Shown piece after piece: positions 24,750-33,820 of a stretch of DNA of 64,000 bases; positions within the stretch are counted from its first letter, which is position 1; each line of letters opens with the position of its first letter. The notes beneath the pieces were generated by a model. That model was not told the origin of the DNA and ran no database searches. It saw only the letters and a program-made list of their open reading frames with translations. A program made the translations under genes and the position numbers. The DNA is from Bacteroidota bacterium (lineage in GTDB: Bacteria; Bacteroidota; Bacteroidia; Flavobacteriales_D; Crocinitomicaceae): positions 1 to 64,000 of the forward strand of contig SBGX01000028.1 in the NCBI GenBank assembly GCA_006226425.1. The letters run 5' to 3'.

Positions 24750-26294
24750 ATGAAAAAGATAGTTTTAGGGATTTTATGTCTAGTTGGAATAAGCCCGATA
24801 TTAAATAGTCAAAATAAGATCGAGAACCTCGGTCCGAAGATCAACTCAAAGTACAGTGAGATTTCTCCGTACATCACGCCGGATGGAAGTAAGGTGTTCT
24901 TCATCCGTGAAGATCACCCAAAAAACACCCTGGCTGGTGAAACACAAGATGTTTGGTGGTGTCGACTGGAAAATGACAGTGTGACCACTCAGGCCAAACA
25001 CCTCGGTTTCCCGTTCAATACCATTTCGTACAACAGTATCGGTTTTCAAAGTGCTGATGGTCAGTTGAGAATCATTAAAGGGGTCTTCAACAAATTCGGT
25101 CAGTACAAGAAAAAAGGATACTCCTACATGACTATGACCAAAGAAGGTTGGTCTGATCCTGTTGGAATGAAGATCAAAAAGTACGACAAAATGGCTCGCG
25201 GTCAGTATGTTGGAATGTGTCTGGCTCCGAGTGGAAACGTTATGATCCTTTCATTCTCAGAGAAAAAAGGACACCCACGTTCCGAGTTGTATATGTCTAA
25301 GCGTATTGACGATAAAACCTGGACGAAGCCTAAAAAATTGACTGGAACTCTGGACGGAGATTTTGCTCCTTTCATTGCTTCAGATAATAAAACAATGTAC
25401 TTTTCGGCTTATGCCCGAGGTGGCCAGGGAAATGCAGACATTTTTGTCATGAAGCGTTTGGATGATACCTGGTTGAACTGGTCTGAGCCTGTGAACCTGG
25501 GTGATAAGATCAACACTTCCGACTGGGATGCATACTTTAAGGTTTCGCCAACAGGACGTTACGCGTTCTTAGTAAGCGCCATCGGAGGAAGCTCCGACAT
25601 CTACCGATTGCCTTTGTTCTCTGAGAAAAAAGAGGAGGCTGTGATCGTAGAAGCAGCAAAACCAGATCCTGTAATCATTGTAGAAGGTATAGTTAAAGAT
25701 GCTGAAACAAATCAGCCATTGGGAGCTTCACTTCAGTATACCAACCTGACTTCAAACAGCATTGAGGGGATTGGTCGTTCTTCAGTCATTGACGGTGCAT
25801 ACAAAGTGGTTCTTCCTTATGGTTCTAATTTCTCGATTGGAGCGAACCTGGAAGGTTACTACTCTGAGAACCTGAACCTGGATCTTTCACAGGTAGGTGA
25901 GTTTGCCGTAATTAAGAAAGACATTTTGTTACGTCCAATCAAGGCTGAGGCGATTATTCGTCTGAACAACATCTTCTTTGAAACGGCAAAAGCAACGCTT
26001 CTTCCAACTTCTCAGAACGAGTTAGATGCCTTGATCAAAATCCTGAATGACAATTCCGGAATGGTCATTGAAATTCGTGGACACACGGATAGCCAGGGAT
26101 CTGATGCGACGAACCAGAAACTTTCAGAAGATCGTGCGAAATCAGTGGTAGATTACCTTGTTTCTAAAGGAATTGCAGCTGAGCGTTTGACTTCCATCGG
26201 TTTCGGGGAGAAAAAACCAGCAACGACAAATGATACTGAAGAAGGACGAGCCTTTAACAGACGGGTAGAATTCCGAATTGTAAAAGTTAAGTAA
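24750..26294 (+). CDS. PD40 propeller / carboxypeptidase-like / OmpA protein
   Basis: 514 residues with a signal peptide. An N-terminal PD40 beta-propeller (about 25-295; repeated DGSKVFFI, SDNKTMYFSAYARGGQGNADIF and similar) is followed by a carboxypeptidase-regulatory-like domain (about 310-390) and a C-terminal OmpA domain (about 400-514, IEIRGHTDSQGSD and NRRVEFRIVK). This order resembles PorE of the type IX secretion system, but the TPR part is missing and no other T9SS gene is nearby. It probably links the outer membrane to peptidoglycan. Confidence 0.85.
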   Translation: MKKIVLGILCLVGISPILNSQNKIENLGPKINSKYSEISPYITPDGSKVFFIREDHPKNTLAGETQDVWWCRLENDSVTTQAKHLGFPFNTISYNSIGFQSADGQLRIIKGVFNKFGQYKKKGYSYMTMTKEGWSDPVGMKIKKYDKMARGQYVGMCLAPSGNVMILSFSEKKGHPRSELYMSKRIDDKTWTKPKKLTGTLDGDFAPFIASDNKTMYFSAYARGGQGNADIFVMKRLDDTWLNWSEPVNLGDKINTSDWDAYFKVSPTGRYAFLVSAIGGSSDIYRLPLFSEKKEEAVIVEAAKPDPVIIVEGIVKDAETNQPLGASLQYTNLTSNSIEGIGRSSVIDGAYKVVLPYGSNFSIGANLEGYYSENLNLDLSQVGEFAVIKKDILLRPIKAEAIIRLNNIFFETAKATLLPTSQNELDALIKILNDNSGMVIEIRGHTDSQGSDATNQKLSEDRAKSVVDYLVSKGIAAERLTSIGFGEKKPATTNDTEEGRAFNRRVEFRIVKVK

Positions 26295-26338
26295 TTCTCA
26301 AAAAACTGGTAGACCCAGTTGTTTCAATAATGATGAGG

Positions 26339-26370
26339 GCCCCGAACGAATGTTTGGGGCTTTCTTTTTT
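26339..26370 (+). terminator. Terminator of the barrel/OmpA pair
   Basis: GCCCC pairs with GGGGC and the inner AAC with GTT around a GAAT loop; TTTCTTTTTT follows. It lies 45 bases past the OmpA-protein stop codon. Its T-run touches the end of the convergent dehydrogenase gene at 26369. Confidence 0.85.
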
Positions 26371-27055
26371 AAGGGGTGCTAAGTGAAACAGGCAAAATTT
26401 TCCCGTTGAAATAACGTCCTCCCTGAAGTGCAAACCAGGAAATATAAGCAGCCATCTCCTCTGCGGACAAAGGGGCCTGGTATCCCGGGAAAGCTTCTTC
26501 CAGCATTTCTGTCTGTACCGCACCCAGACACAAACAATTCATTCGTATCTGGCTTTCCTTGTATTCTTCTGCAAACAGCTCTGTGAAATTGCACAGGGCC
26601 GCTTTTGAACCCGAGTAGGCTGTCAGTCCAGGAAACTTGATGCTTCCCTGAAATCCACCCATCGAGCTGATATTTACAATGTGGCAACCCTGTTCCATTT
26701 TTGGTAGTAAGGCCTGTACCGTTTCCATAACACCAAACAAGTTAACCTGATAACTTTCCAAAAAGTCTGCTCTTTGTAACTCAGGAAATGGTTTATTGAC
26801 CAGTTTCCCGGCATTATTGATCAGCACGTCAACTCGGTCCAAATTTTTTGTCAACTCGGTCAGTTGCTGCTTAACGGAATCACCTCCCAAATCAAAATGA
26901 GCACATTCCACATTAGGATGTTCCAACAGTTTCTCCATCCCCTTTTGATTGCGGCTAAGTGCCAGGATATGATTCTCCTGGTTTTCGGCCAACAATTCTA
27001 CCAGCTTCAAGCCAATCCCACGACTGGCGCCCACCACAATAATTTGCCTAGGCAT
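26369..27055 (-). CDS. Short-chain dehydrogenase/reductase
   Basis: 228 residues. NAD(P) motif GASRGIG (9-15), LINNAG, the catalytic serine in NISSMGG and the Y-S-G-S-K pair are all present. Substrate unknown. It overlaps the end of the flavin reductase gene by eight bases and is probably co-transcribed with it. Confidence 0.88.
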   Translation of the reverse strand: MPRQIIVVGASRGIGLKLVELLAENQENHILALSRNQKGMEKLLEHPNVECAHFDLGGDSVKQQLTELTKNLDRVDVLINNAGKLVNKPFPELQRADFLESYQVNLFGVMETVQALLPKMEQGCHIVNISSMGGFQGSIKFPGLTAYSGSKAALCNFTELFAEEYKESQIRMNCLCLGAVQTEMLEEAFPGYQAPLSAEEMAAYISWFALQGGRYFNGKILPVSLSTP

Positions 27056-28145
27056 CGTAAGTGATTTTTAGTCGTTCGCTTGCCGGATGTGCCTGACATG
27101 TCAAAATATATCCCTCCTGTACCTCATCATCCGTCAGCGAATAGTTCATGGTCATTCTTGCTTTCCCTTCGATCACTTTCGCCTTACAGGTGCAACAAAC
27201 AGCTCCGCGACAGGAGTATGGAGCATCATATCCCTGGTCATTGACAGCATCCAGGATCACTTGCCCGTCACTTTCCAGTTCAAATGGGATTTTTTCTCCA
27301 TCCAGGATTACCTCTACCTGAGCTTTTCCATGGAAATCCGTTTCAGCTCCCACATCATTACTCTCCATTCCTGTTTCAGGGGTCGTAAACAACTCAAAAT
27401 GCACACGCTCTTCCGGTACTCCAAATAACTTAAGTCCAGCCCGAATTCCTTCAATCATCTCTGCTGGACCGCAAAGCATGAATGCATCTGCTTTCAATAA
27501 GTCCAGATTCTCCTTTACCAATTCTGAAAGCGCTTTTTGATCCAGTCTTCCCTGGCTGTGGTCCGAATGTTCTTCACGGGTCAAATAATGTTTCACAGAT
27601 AAATTATTCAATGCTTCCAACTCATCCTTAAACATGACTGAATCCAGGGTTTTATTCGCATAAAACAATTGCATGCTATATTCTTCCTGAACTGCCTGCC
27701 TGGCCATAGACATGATCGGAGTAATTCCACTTCCTCCCGCAAATGCGACAATGCTTTTCGCTCCTTCAGGGATTGTAAAGTTCCCTCTTGGCTCAGACAC
27801 CCACAATTGTGCACCACTGGCCAATTGTTCATTCAACCACCGGGACACCAATCCTCCTTCCACCGCTTTGACTGCGATCTCTATCCCTGATTCGGGTTGA
27901 CTACACAGCGAATATGATCTTCGCTCTTCCTTTCCTCCTATTTCGATCGACAGGTCAATATACTGTCCAGGTCGAAAGCGAAAAGTACTCATTAATGATT
28001 CCGGAACGTCAAAAGTTACGCTCGCACTATCCGCAGTCACGCGACGGACCTCCTTCACTCTTAGCTGGTGAAATCCTCTTGGACCCTTTCCCTGACTTTC
28101 TGTTTTTTTCGCTCCGAAAATTCCATTAAATAACTTCATATTCAC
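27048..28145 (-). CDS. PaaE-like flavin / 2Fe-2S oxidoreductase
   Basis: 365 residues in three parts: an FAD-binding barrel (FRPGQYIDL, RRSYSLCS; about 20-120), an NAD(P)-binding domain (GGSGITPIMSMA; about 125-245), and a C-terminal plant-type ferredoxin with CRGAVCCTC and a last ligand in YILTCQAHP. It passes electrons from NAD(P)H through FAD and the cluster to an oxygenase or desaturase. No paaABCD genes are near, so the partner is unknown. An extra cysteine lies next to the second ligand. Confidence 0.88.
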   Translation of the reverse strand: MNMKLFNGIFGAKKTESQGKGPRGFHQLRVKEVRRVTADSASVTFDVPESLMSTFRFRPGQYIDLSIEIGGKEERRSYSLCSQPESGIEIAVKAVEGGLVSRWLNEQLASGAQLWVSEPRGNFTIPEGAKSIVAFAGGSGITPIMSMARQAVQEEYSMQLFYANKTLDSVMFKDELEALNNLSVKHYLTREEHSDHSQGRLDQKALSELVKENLDLLKADAFMLCGPAEMIEGIRAGLKLFGVPEERVHFELFTTPETGMESNDVGAETDFHGKAQVEVILDGEKIPFELESDGQVILDAVNDQGYDAPYSCRGAVCCTCKAKVIEGKARMTMNYSLTDDEVQEGYILTCQAHPASERLKITYDA

Positions 28146-28197
28146 TCATTTTAGCCTACAAAAGTGCTGATATTTTTCTAGTATTCCATATCCCAGG

Positions 28198-31100
28198 TCA
28201 GGCGACCTGCTCCAATTTCCTATCGGACACGTAAAACAAATATGCCTGAAGCCCTGGCAATCCCATCTCCTGCAAGGCCTTTACATACTGCCGGAGTTGA
28301 TCTGTATCTTTCTTGCGCGGCATCCCGGTTTTATAGTCCAGGATAATTGTCTGGTCCTTTTTGATCAGAATCAAATCTGGTCGTCGGTGCTCTGAAGCTG
28401 CCAAAATAATTTCCTGTTCTCTCAGGACCTGATCCACCTCTTCAAACAACTGCCGATAGTCCTGCATCTCAAAAATCGCGTGTAAATCTTCTTCGAAACG
28501 CTTCTTGAACAGCTCTTCCACTTCTCCCGAAAGTATCTTACTTTCCAACACCAAAGGAATCTTTTCGGGTCCGTCGAGCGATGCCAACAATAGATGGAGT
28601 TGTTTTCCATAGCGTTGTGCTTCGGATAAACTGTGATCTCGAATCAGATCGAGTTCCTGGAGTGAAATATCCGGAAACCATAGATGTTCACCAGTATCCT
28701 TTGGGATCAATTCACTTCCTGCCTGTTCCCTGGCTTCTTCATGCTTTCGATCAGGTTCCCCGGAAACATAAATCCAGACAGCATCGTCTTTCGCCCTCAC
28801 CCCTGGAAACTGCTGCAGCAGTTTATGAATATGTTCCTGATACTTGTAATCTCCTTTCTTTTTATCGACCATATTGACCACGTATAGCCGTTCCCGGGCA
28901 CGCGTAAAAATTACGTAATTCAGGTTAATCTTATCAAGCATCGATTTTTGAAATTCTTCTTCATACTTTGCCCTCATGCATGCGAGAGAAGCATTTTTGG
29001 ACACGGTGCTGTAAAAGAAAAAATCTTCCTGTTTCAATAAATACTTACTCTGTCTGTTCACAATATTCCATGACAATGAGGGGACCATCACGACCGGAAA
29101 TTCCAGCCCTTTGGATTTATGTCCGGTCATTACTTTAATCGCCTCTCTGTTTTCAGGAATTTGGACCGCTGTCTGGGCTCCCTCCGACTCAAAGTGCTCA
29201 ATCATAAGAGCCAAATCCGGGCCAATCTGAAGATCAAACTGGAAAAGGTAATCCCCTAACTGATGCAGATACGGGTTGTTTAACTCTTTCAGTCCTATCA
29301 ACTTGCAACAATGCTGAAATAGTTGATACAAGGTCTCAAACTGAGGAAAAAAATCATGACCCTGCGGAACGATTAAGCTCAGGAAAGCATCTATATCAAA
29401 GTGCCTTTTTCTCCTGTCCTCCTCTTTCCAAAATGATCTCAACTGTTCAACGACTTCCTCTCCCCGAAATGAAAAGTACTTTTCACTGAAAATTCTGGCT
29501 TCAAGTTCTCCTACCGGATTCAGCTGCCATTTGAAGTATGCCAGCACTAATTGAACCTGTGCGTCTGATCCTAATAGTAAGCTATCTACCGAGACCACTT
29601 TATAGCCCTGATCACTCAAATAATTCGCCCAATCATTACACTCTTTCTTGGTATATCCCAGGACGCAGATGTCGCCGGGATCATAGCCTTCTGAAAGACA
29701 ATCCTTCACCCAGGCCAACAGGTAAGATAAATCGGCTCCCTGTTCTTCTACTTCCCGACTTTCAAAATAAACATAACCTCCCTCAAAGCTCTTTGGATAT
29801 TGCTCCAAATCTTTGTAGAACTCTTCCATAACTTGAGGATAAGTCTCCTTAAAATGTTCGAAAAAGCGGTTGTTGAAATCCACCAGTCGTGTTCCCGATC
29901 TCCAATTTTCGTTAAGCGAAACCAGTTCTCCCATTTCCTGAAAGTAGCGAGACTTCAATGCCAGACCAGGATCGTTTTCCGGGTTATAAATTCCAGGAAG
30001 TTCTACAAACTGCTCTGCCAAACCATTTTTGAAGCGATAAATCGATTGTTTGGGATCTCCAACAATCAGGTTCGATTGCCCCGAAGCCAGAGAATTGTGA
30101 ACCAGGGGAATCAAATTCAACCATTGCAAATGAGACGTATCCTGAAACTCATCTAGCAAAAAATGTTGGTAGCGCGTCCCGATCCGCTCGTAAATAAATG
30201 CCGCCTCTTCCTGATTTAACAGACTTGAAATTAAACGGTTAAATTCGGAAATCAGGACGATATTGTCCGTTTTTTTGTAGGCATCCAAGGCCGAGGCGAT
30301 GAATTGTAATAAAGCGATATTGAAGAAGTTTGAACGAAACACTTTGCGGGCAAAATACTTTTCACGATGTTCTTCATACCAGGTGCAAAAAGCCTTTGCT
30401 TGCTGTTTGAGAAGCGGATCAAAAGACTTACTCTTGCCATCCTCATCAAGGGATTTGATCAGTGCAGGTGAGAAAAAGGCCTCATATTTCGTTTGTTCAA
30501 ATAAATCATCGGCCTTCAAGCGTTCAAAAGCACTTACTGTTCTGCTACCGCCAGGAAAGCTATTTGGATCAAAAGTCGTGGTAACTTCATACAGCTTTCG
30601 GGCTTGCATCCTGGCTTCGGCCTCTATTTCTCCCAATTCCTGTTTCAGATGATCGTAACGTACTACTGAAAAGTCACTCTTGAGCAATTCCTCCAATAAC
30701 AATGCACTGTGTTCTTTTGTCAGAATCTCGGACAAATCCTTCAATTCTGTCTTAAAATCCCATTTCAATCCCTCTTCGAGGTTTTCCCTGGAATAGCGCA
30801 GCGCAATATTGGTGAACTCATCCAAGCCCGGTTCATTGATATTCTGAAAGAGCTGATCTACCAGCTGACTCAAAATTTCCCTTTCATTACTTGAAGTTTG
30901 GAAATCACTATTTATATTCAAGTCACGGGCAAACGACCGGATCAATCTCAGGTTAAACTTGTCAATAGTCAGTACATGGAAGTCCTCATAGCGATGTAGG
31001 ATTTGCTTCAGCACGCGACGCGCTCGTTTTCTCAACTGATCCGTTTCCATCATGAAATTGCCTGCCAATTCTGAGAGAAAATTCTGGTCAGATGGGGTTT

Positions 31101-31320
31101 CTGGATTCGTTAAGCGATGAAGCGCCTGAACAATACGGGATTTCATTTCGCTGGATGCCTTATTTGTGAAGGTCATCGCCAGAATGCTTTGAAAAGAGCT
31201 CTGTGTCTCTTCAGAACCGGCGAGGACCAAACGCAGATAGCTTCTGACCAGATTAAATGTCTTTCCGCTTCCAGCTGATGCACTTAACACCTGTAAAGGC
31301 TTCTGTTCCCTTGCTTCCAT
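28198..31320 (-). CDS. AddA/RecB-like helicase-nuclease
   Basis: 1040 residues from ATG 31320 (MEAREQKPLQ). Superfamily 1 motifs: SASAGSGKT (Walker A), LAMTFTNKASSEM, LLDEFQDTS, VGDPKQSIYRFK, ENWRSG, and MTGHKSKGLEFPVV. The C-terminal PD-(D/E)xK nuclease has RPDLIL and ILDYKTG, then QLRQYVKAL. It processes double-strand ends for recombination. The usual partner gene addB is not adjacent. A near-consensus promoter lies six bases before this ATG; a longer frame starting at TTG 31356 would begin in its -33 box. Confidence 0.88.
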   Translation of the reverse strand: MEAREQKPLQVLSASAGSGKTFNLVRSYLRLVLAGSEETQSSFQSILAMTFTNKASSEMKSRIVQALHRLTNPETPSDQNFLSELAGNFMMETDQLRKRARRVLKQILHRYEDFHVLTIDKFNLRLIRSFARDLNINSDFQTSSNEREILSQLVDQLFQNINEPGLDEFTNIALRYSRENLEEGLKWDFKTELKDLSEILTKEHSALLLEELLKSDFSVVRYDHLKQELGEIEAEARMQARKLYEVTTTFDPNSFPGGSRTVSAFERLKADDLFEQTKYEAFFSPALIKSLDEDGKSKSFDPLLKQQAKAFCTWYEEHREKYFARKVFRSNFFNIALLQFIASALDAYKKTDNIVLISEFNRLISSLLNQEEAAFIYERIGTRYQHFLLDEFQDTSHLQWLNLIPLVHNSLASGQSNLIVGDPKQSIYRFKNGLAEQFVELPGIYNPENDPGLALKSRYFQEMGELVSLNENWRSGTRLVDFNNRFFEHFKETYPQVMEEFYKDLEQYPKSFEGGYVYFESREVEEQGADLSYLLAWVKDCLSEGYDPGDICVLGYTKKECNDWANYLSDQGYKVVSVDSLLLGSDAQVQLVLAYFKWQLNPVGELEARIFSEKYFSFRGEEVVEQLRSFWKEEDRRKRHFDIDAFLSLIVPQGHDFFPQFETLYQLFQHCCKLIGLKELNNPYLHQLGDYLFQFDLQIGPDLALMIEHFESEGAQTAVQIPENREAIKVMTGHKSKGLEFPVVMVPSLSWNIVNRQSKYLLKQEDFFFYSTVSKNASLACMRAKYEEEFQKSMLDKINLNYVIFTRARERLYVVNMVDKKKGDYKYQEHIHKLLQQFPGVRAKDDAVWIYVSGEPDRKHEEAREQAGSELIPKDTGEHLWFPDISLQELDLIRDHSLSEAQRYGKQLHLLLASLDGPEKIPLVLESKILSGEVEELFKKRFEEDLHAIFEMQDYRQLFEEVDQVLREQEIILAASEHRRPDLILIKKDQTIILDYKTGMPRKKDTDQLRQYVKALQEMGLPGLQAYLFYVSDRKLEQVA

Positions 31321-31326
31321 CAAGGC

Positions 31327-31356
31327 TAAAGATAGAAACTTTCGGACTCCTCCCAA
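31327..31356 (-). promoter_or_regulatory. Promoter of the AddA-like gene
   Basis: Minus strand: TTG (31356-31354), 19-base spacer, TATCTTTA (31334-31327; one mismatch to TAnnTTTG). It ends six bases before the ATG at 31320, suggesting a leaderless or nearly leaderless transcript. Confidence 0.5.
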
Positions 31357-31417
31357 CAGTCCATTTGAACAAAATACCTTATCTTTATTACAACTTTCCT
31401 ACCGCTCCCTACGTTAT

Positions 31418-32176
31418 ATGAATATGAGGCTTTTTTCACACAAAAACTTGTTTGTCCTTGCCCTTTTCGCGAGCCTCTTTTTCACGGCTTGCAAAAAGGA
31501 TCATACCAATCCACCTGTGTATACCTATCGGGTAGAAGTTGTTGCAAACTATCAGGGTGAACCTATTCAGGAAGATTCAATTTACCAAATGCCTTCCGGG
31601 GATTTTTTGAAATGGGACGAAATCAAATGCTATCTGGGAAATTTATACTTCCAAAACCAATCTGTTAAGGAGGCCTTTCTCTACGACTGGAAAGCAAAAA
31701 AACATCATTTTGAATTTGAACTCTGCGAGGATTTACGACCGGAAAACCTATCTCTGGACTTGGGAGTTGATTCGAGCAGAAATCATCTCGATCCATCCGC
31801 ATTTCATCCAGCGAATGATTTGAATATACTCATTGCCAATGACATGCACTGGGGATGGAATCCTGGCTATATCTTTCTAAAATTAAGGGCTTACATGGAC
31901 ACTATTCCAGATCAAATTGATCAATTCGATCACGGTTTTGTCTATCATATTGGGAACGATGAAAACCTTGTCAAGATTCAGTTGGATAGTATTGACTGGA
32001 AAAAAGAAGGAAATTTGAGAATGATGCATCTGTACTTTGATTTACATCGCTTCCTGAACGGACCAAATTCGATCAATTTTAGAGCAGAAAACAAATCCCA
32101 TTCTGAATCCAATCTAGCTGGTTTAAACAGCCGAATTATGCAAAATGCTGCCAATGCGTTTTACCTCAACCCATGA
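31418..32176 (+). CDS. MbnP-family copper-binding lipoprotein
   Basis: 252 residues, with a lipoprotein signal ending FTAC (Cys25). The family signature MHWGWNPGYIFLKL (143-156) contains W145 and W147; two cysteines (KCYLGN, ELCEDL) flank the first half. In the characterised MbnP/MbnH pair the diheme enzyme converts a tryptophan of MbnP to kynurenine, which then allows copper binding. The MbnH-type gene follows with a 4-base overlap, so the pair is intact here. No methanobactin operon genes are seen. Two ATG codons (31418, 31424) are possible. Confidence 0.85.
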   Translation: MNMRLFSHKNLFVLALFASLFFTACKKDHTNPPVYTYRVEVVANYQGEPIQEDSIYQMPSGDFLKWDEIKCYLGNLYFQNQSVKEAFLYDWKAKKHHFEFELCEDLRPENLSLDLGVDSSRNHLDPSAFHPANDLNILIANDMHWGWNPGYIFLKLRAYMDTIPDQIDQFDHGFVYHIGNDENLVKIQLDSIDWKKEGNLRMMHLYFDLHRFLNGPNSINFRAENKSHSESNLAGLNSRIMQNAANAFYLNP

Positions 32177-33243
32177 GAATAATATTTCTGTTTCTTTTGA
32201 TGATCACGCTGATCTCCTGCCGAAAGGACCAGGTTCATTATGAACTCACTCCATACCAGGCAGACGTCCCCTCACACTTCCCGGCCATGCCGATTCCACC
32301 AGATAATCCTATGAGTCTGGAGGGTGTTGAGTTGGGCCGGAAACTTTTTTATGACAAGCAGCTCAGCCTCGATTATTCCATTTCCTGTGCATCCTGCCAC
32401 GATCAATCAAGGGCATTCAGTGACTCTGTAGCTTATTCAAAAGGAGTTAACGGAACACTCGGTCAGCGCAATGCCATGGCACTCTTCAATCTCGGGTGGC
32501 AAAAATCTTTCTTTTGGGACGGTCGGGCACATACGCTGGAAGAGCAGATTTTGGAACCTGTACCTAATCCGATCGAAATGCATTTGGATTGGGAAACAGC
32601 ACTTCAGCGCATTTCGTCTGATCCTTTCTACCAGCAGGAATTCAAAAAAGTATTCAACTCGGAAAGTCCTGGCAAGGAAGAGGTCAGTAAAGCAATCGCT
32701 CAATTTCTCAGGACCCTGATTTCAGGAAAATCCAAATTTGATGTGATGTATAAAATTGCCAATAGCCTTAGTTTGGACGCTTCCGAAAAAGTAATTTCGA
32801 ATCAAATCACCCCACAGGAATGGGCCGGCTATGACCTCTTCAAAAGTCTGAATGGGGCTGACTGTTTTCACTGTCACAATGGCCCCTTGATGCAGGTCCA
32901 GGGATTCAGCAATAATGGGCTTGATCAATCTCCACCTGACCCTGGTTATGGTTTCCTAACCGGAAAAGCGGAAGATCAGGGGAAATTTAAGATTCCCAGT
33001 CTTCGCAATATCGCATTGACCGCTCCCTATATGCACGACGGACGTTTTGCCACACTCGATGAAGTCATTGAACAATACTCCAGCGGAGTCCAAAATACAA
33101 CGCTTACAGATCCGCTCATGGAGTTTGCCCACCAGGGAGGGGTACAGTTGAGTGAGGAGGAAAAACAAGCGCTCAAGGCCTTCCTGCATTGTTTGACAGA
33201 TGAACAGTTTGTCAAGGACCAACGCTTCGCTGATCCGAACTAA
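32173..33243 (+). CDS. MbnH-type diheme cytochrome c peroxidase-like enzyme
   Basis: 356 residues. A lipoprotein-like signal ends in LISC (Cys16). Two c-type haem sites are C72-A-S-C75-H76 and C231-F-H-C234-H235. Further conserved pieces are NAMALFNLGWQKSFFWDGRA, FKIPSLRNIALTAPYMHDGRF and LHCLTDE. The enzyme belongs to the CcpA/MauG superfamily. Its translational coupling to the MbnP gene suggests it oxidises MbnP instead of only reducing peroxide. Confidence 0.88.
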   Translation: MRIIFLFLLMITLISCRKDQVHYELTPYQADVPSHFPAMPIPPDNPMSLEGVELGRKLFYDKQLSLDYSISCASCHDQSRAFSDSVAYSKGVNGTLGQRNAMALFNLGWQKSFFWDGRAHTLEEQILEPVPNPIEMHLDWETALQRISSDPFYQQEFKKVFNSESPGKEEVSKAIAQFLRTLISGKSKFDVMYKIANSLSLDASEKVISNQITPQEWAGYDLFKSLNGADCFHCHNGPLMQVQGFSNNGLDQSPPDPGYGFLTGKAEDQGKFKIPSLRNIALTAPYMHDGRFATLDEVIEQYSSGVQNTTLTDPLMEFAHQGGVQLSEEEKQALKAFLHCLTDEQFVKDQRFADPN

Positions 33244-33328
33244 GTTTGTGGATAACTTTCGTTTCAATTCCCCATTCTTTTGAGCATTAATATTTATTTT
33301 GGTTGCCTGCTAAAATTTTTAGGGATAT

Positions 33329-33817
33329 ATGACCACTTTAAAACTTATTGCCTGTCTTGTTTCCTTTTCGCTCTGTGTCTGGACCAGCGCACAGGTAAAT
33401 GACCATGCTCTCGGTCTTCGGGGAGAATTGGGAGATCACGAGAACAGAGGAGAAATCAGTTATCAACTCGGATTTTCCGACATTACCAGATTGGAACTTG
33501 ACCTGGGATATACACGGCAAAATGCAGCAGATCAAATCACAACGGCCGGAATATATCACTGGGTACTCAACCTCTTCGGTGGCTTCAATGCCTTCATCGG
33601 ACCCGGAGCCCGATTGGGTTATTACCTCCCCGGAAACCCTGAGTTGGAAGGCTTTACGGCTGATGCCGGAGGACAACTCGGAGTAGAATATGATTTTTCT
33701 TACAACGGTCCCCCTTTGATGTTGAGCTTTGACGCCCGACCAATGTTTCGCTTTATCGGGGATGGAAAAAGAGGCTTTACCTATGGAGGAGCCTTCGCGA
33801 TCCGAATTACCTTCTAA
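33329..33817 (+). CDS. Small outer-membrane beta-barrel-like protein
   Basis: 162 residues with signal peptide (MTTLKLIACLVSFSLCVWTSAQ). Glycine- and aromatic-rich strands (DHALGLRGELGD, LGVEYDFSYNG, FTYGGAFAIRITF) end in phenylalanine, as in small barrels. Function unknown. It lies 85 bp after the MbnH-type gene; its stop is three bases from the convergent sppA. Confidence 0.65.
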   Translation: MTTLKLIACLVSFSLCVWTSAQVNDHALGLRGELGDHENRGEISYQLGFSDITRLELDLGYTRQNAADQITTAGIYHWVLNLFGGFNAFIGPGARLGYYLPGNPELEGFTADAGGQLGVEYDFSYNGPPLMLSFDARPMFRFIGDGKRGFTYGGAFAIRITF

Positions 33818-33820
33818 ATT

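Noticed and set aside
31321-31356. TTG start giving 12 extra residues on the AddA-like protein
   Set aside because: The TTG is the -33 element of a promoter and the added residues precede the conserved start region.
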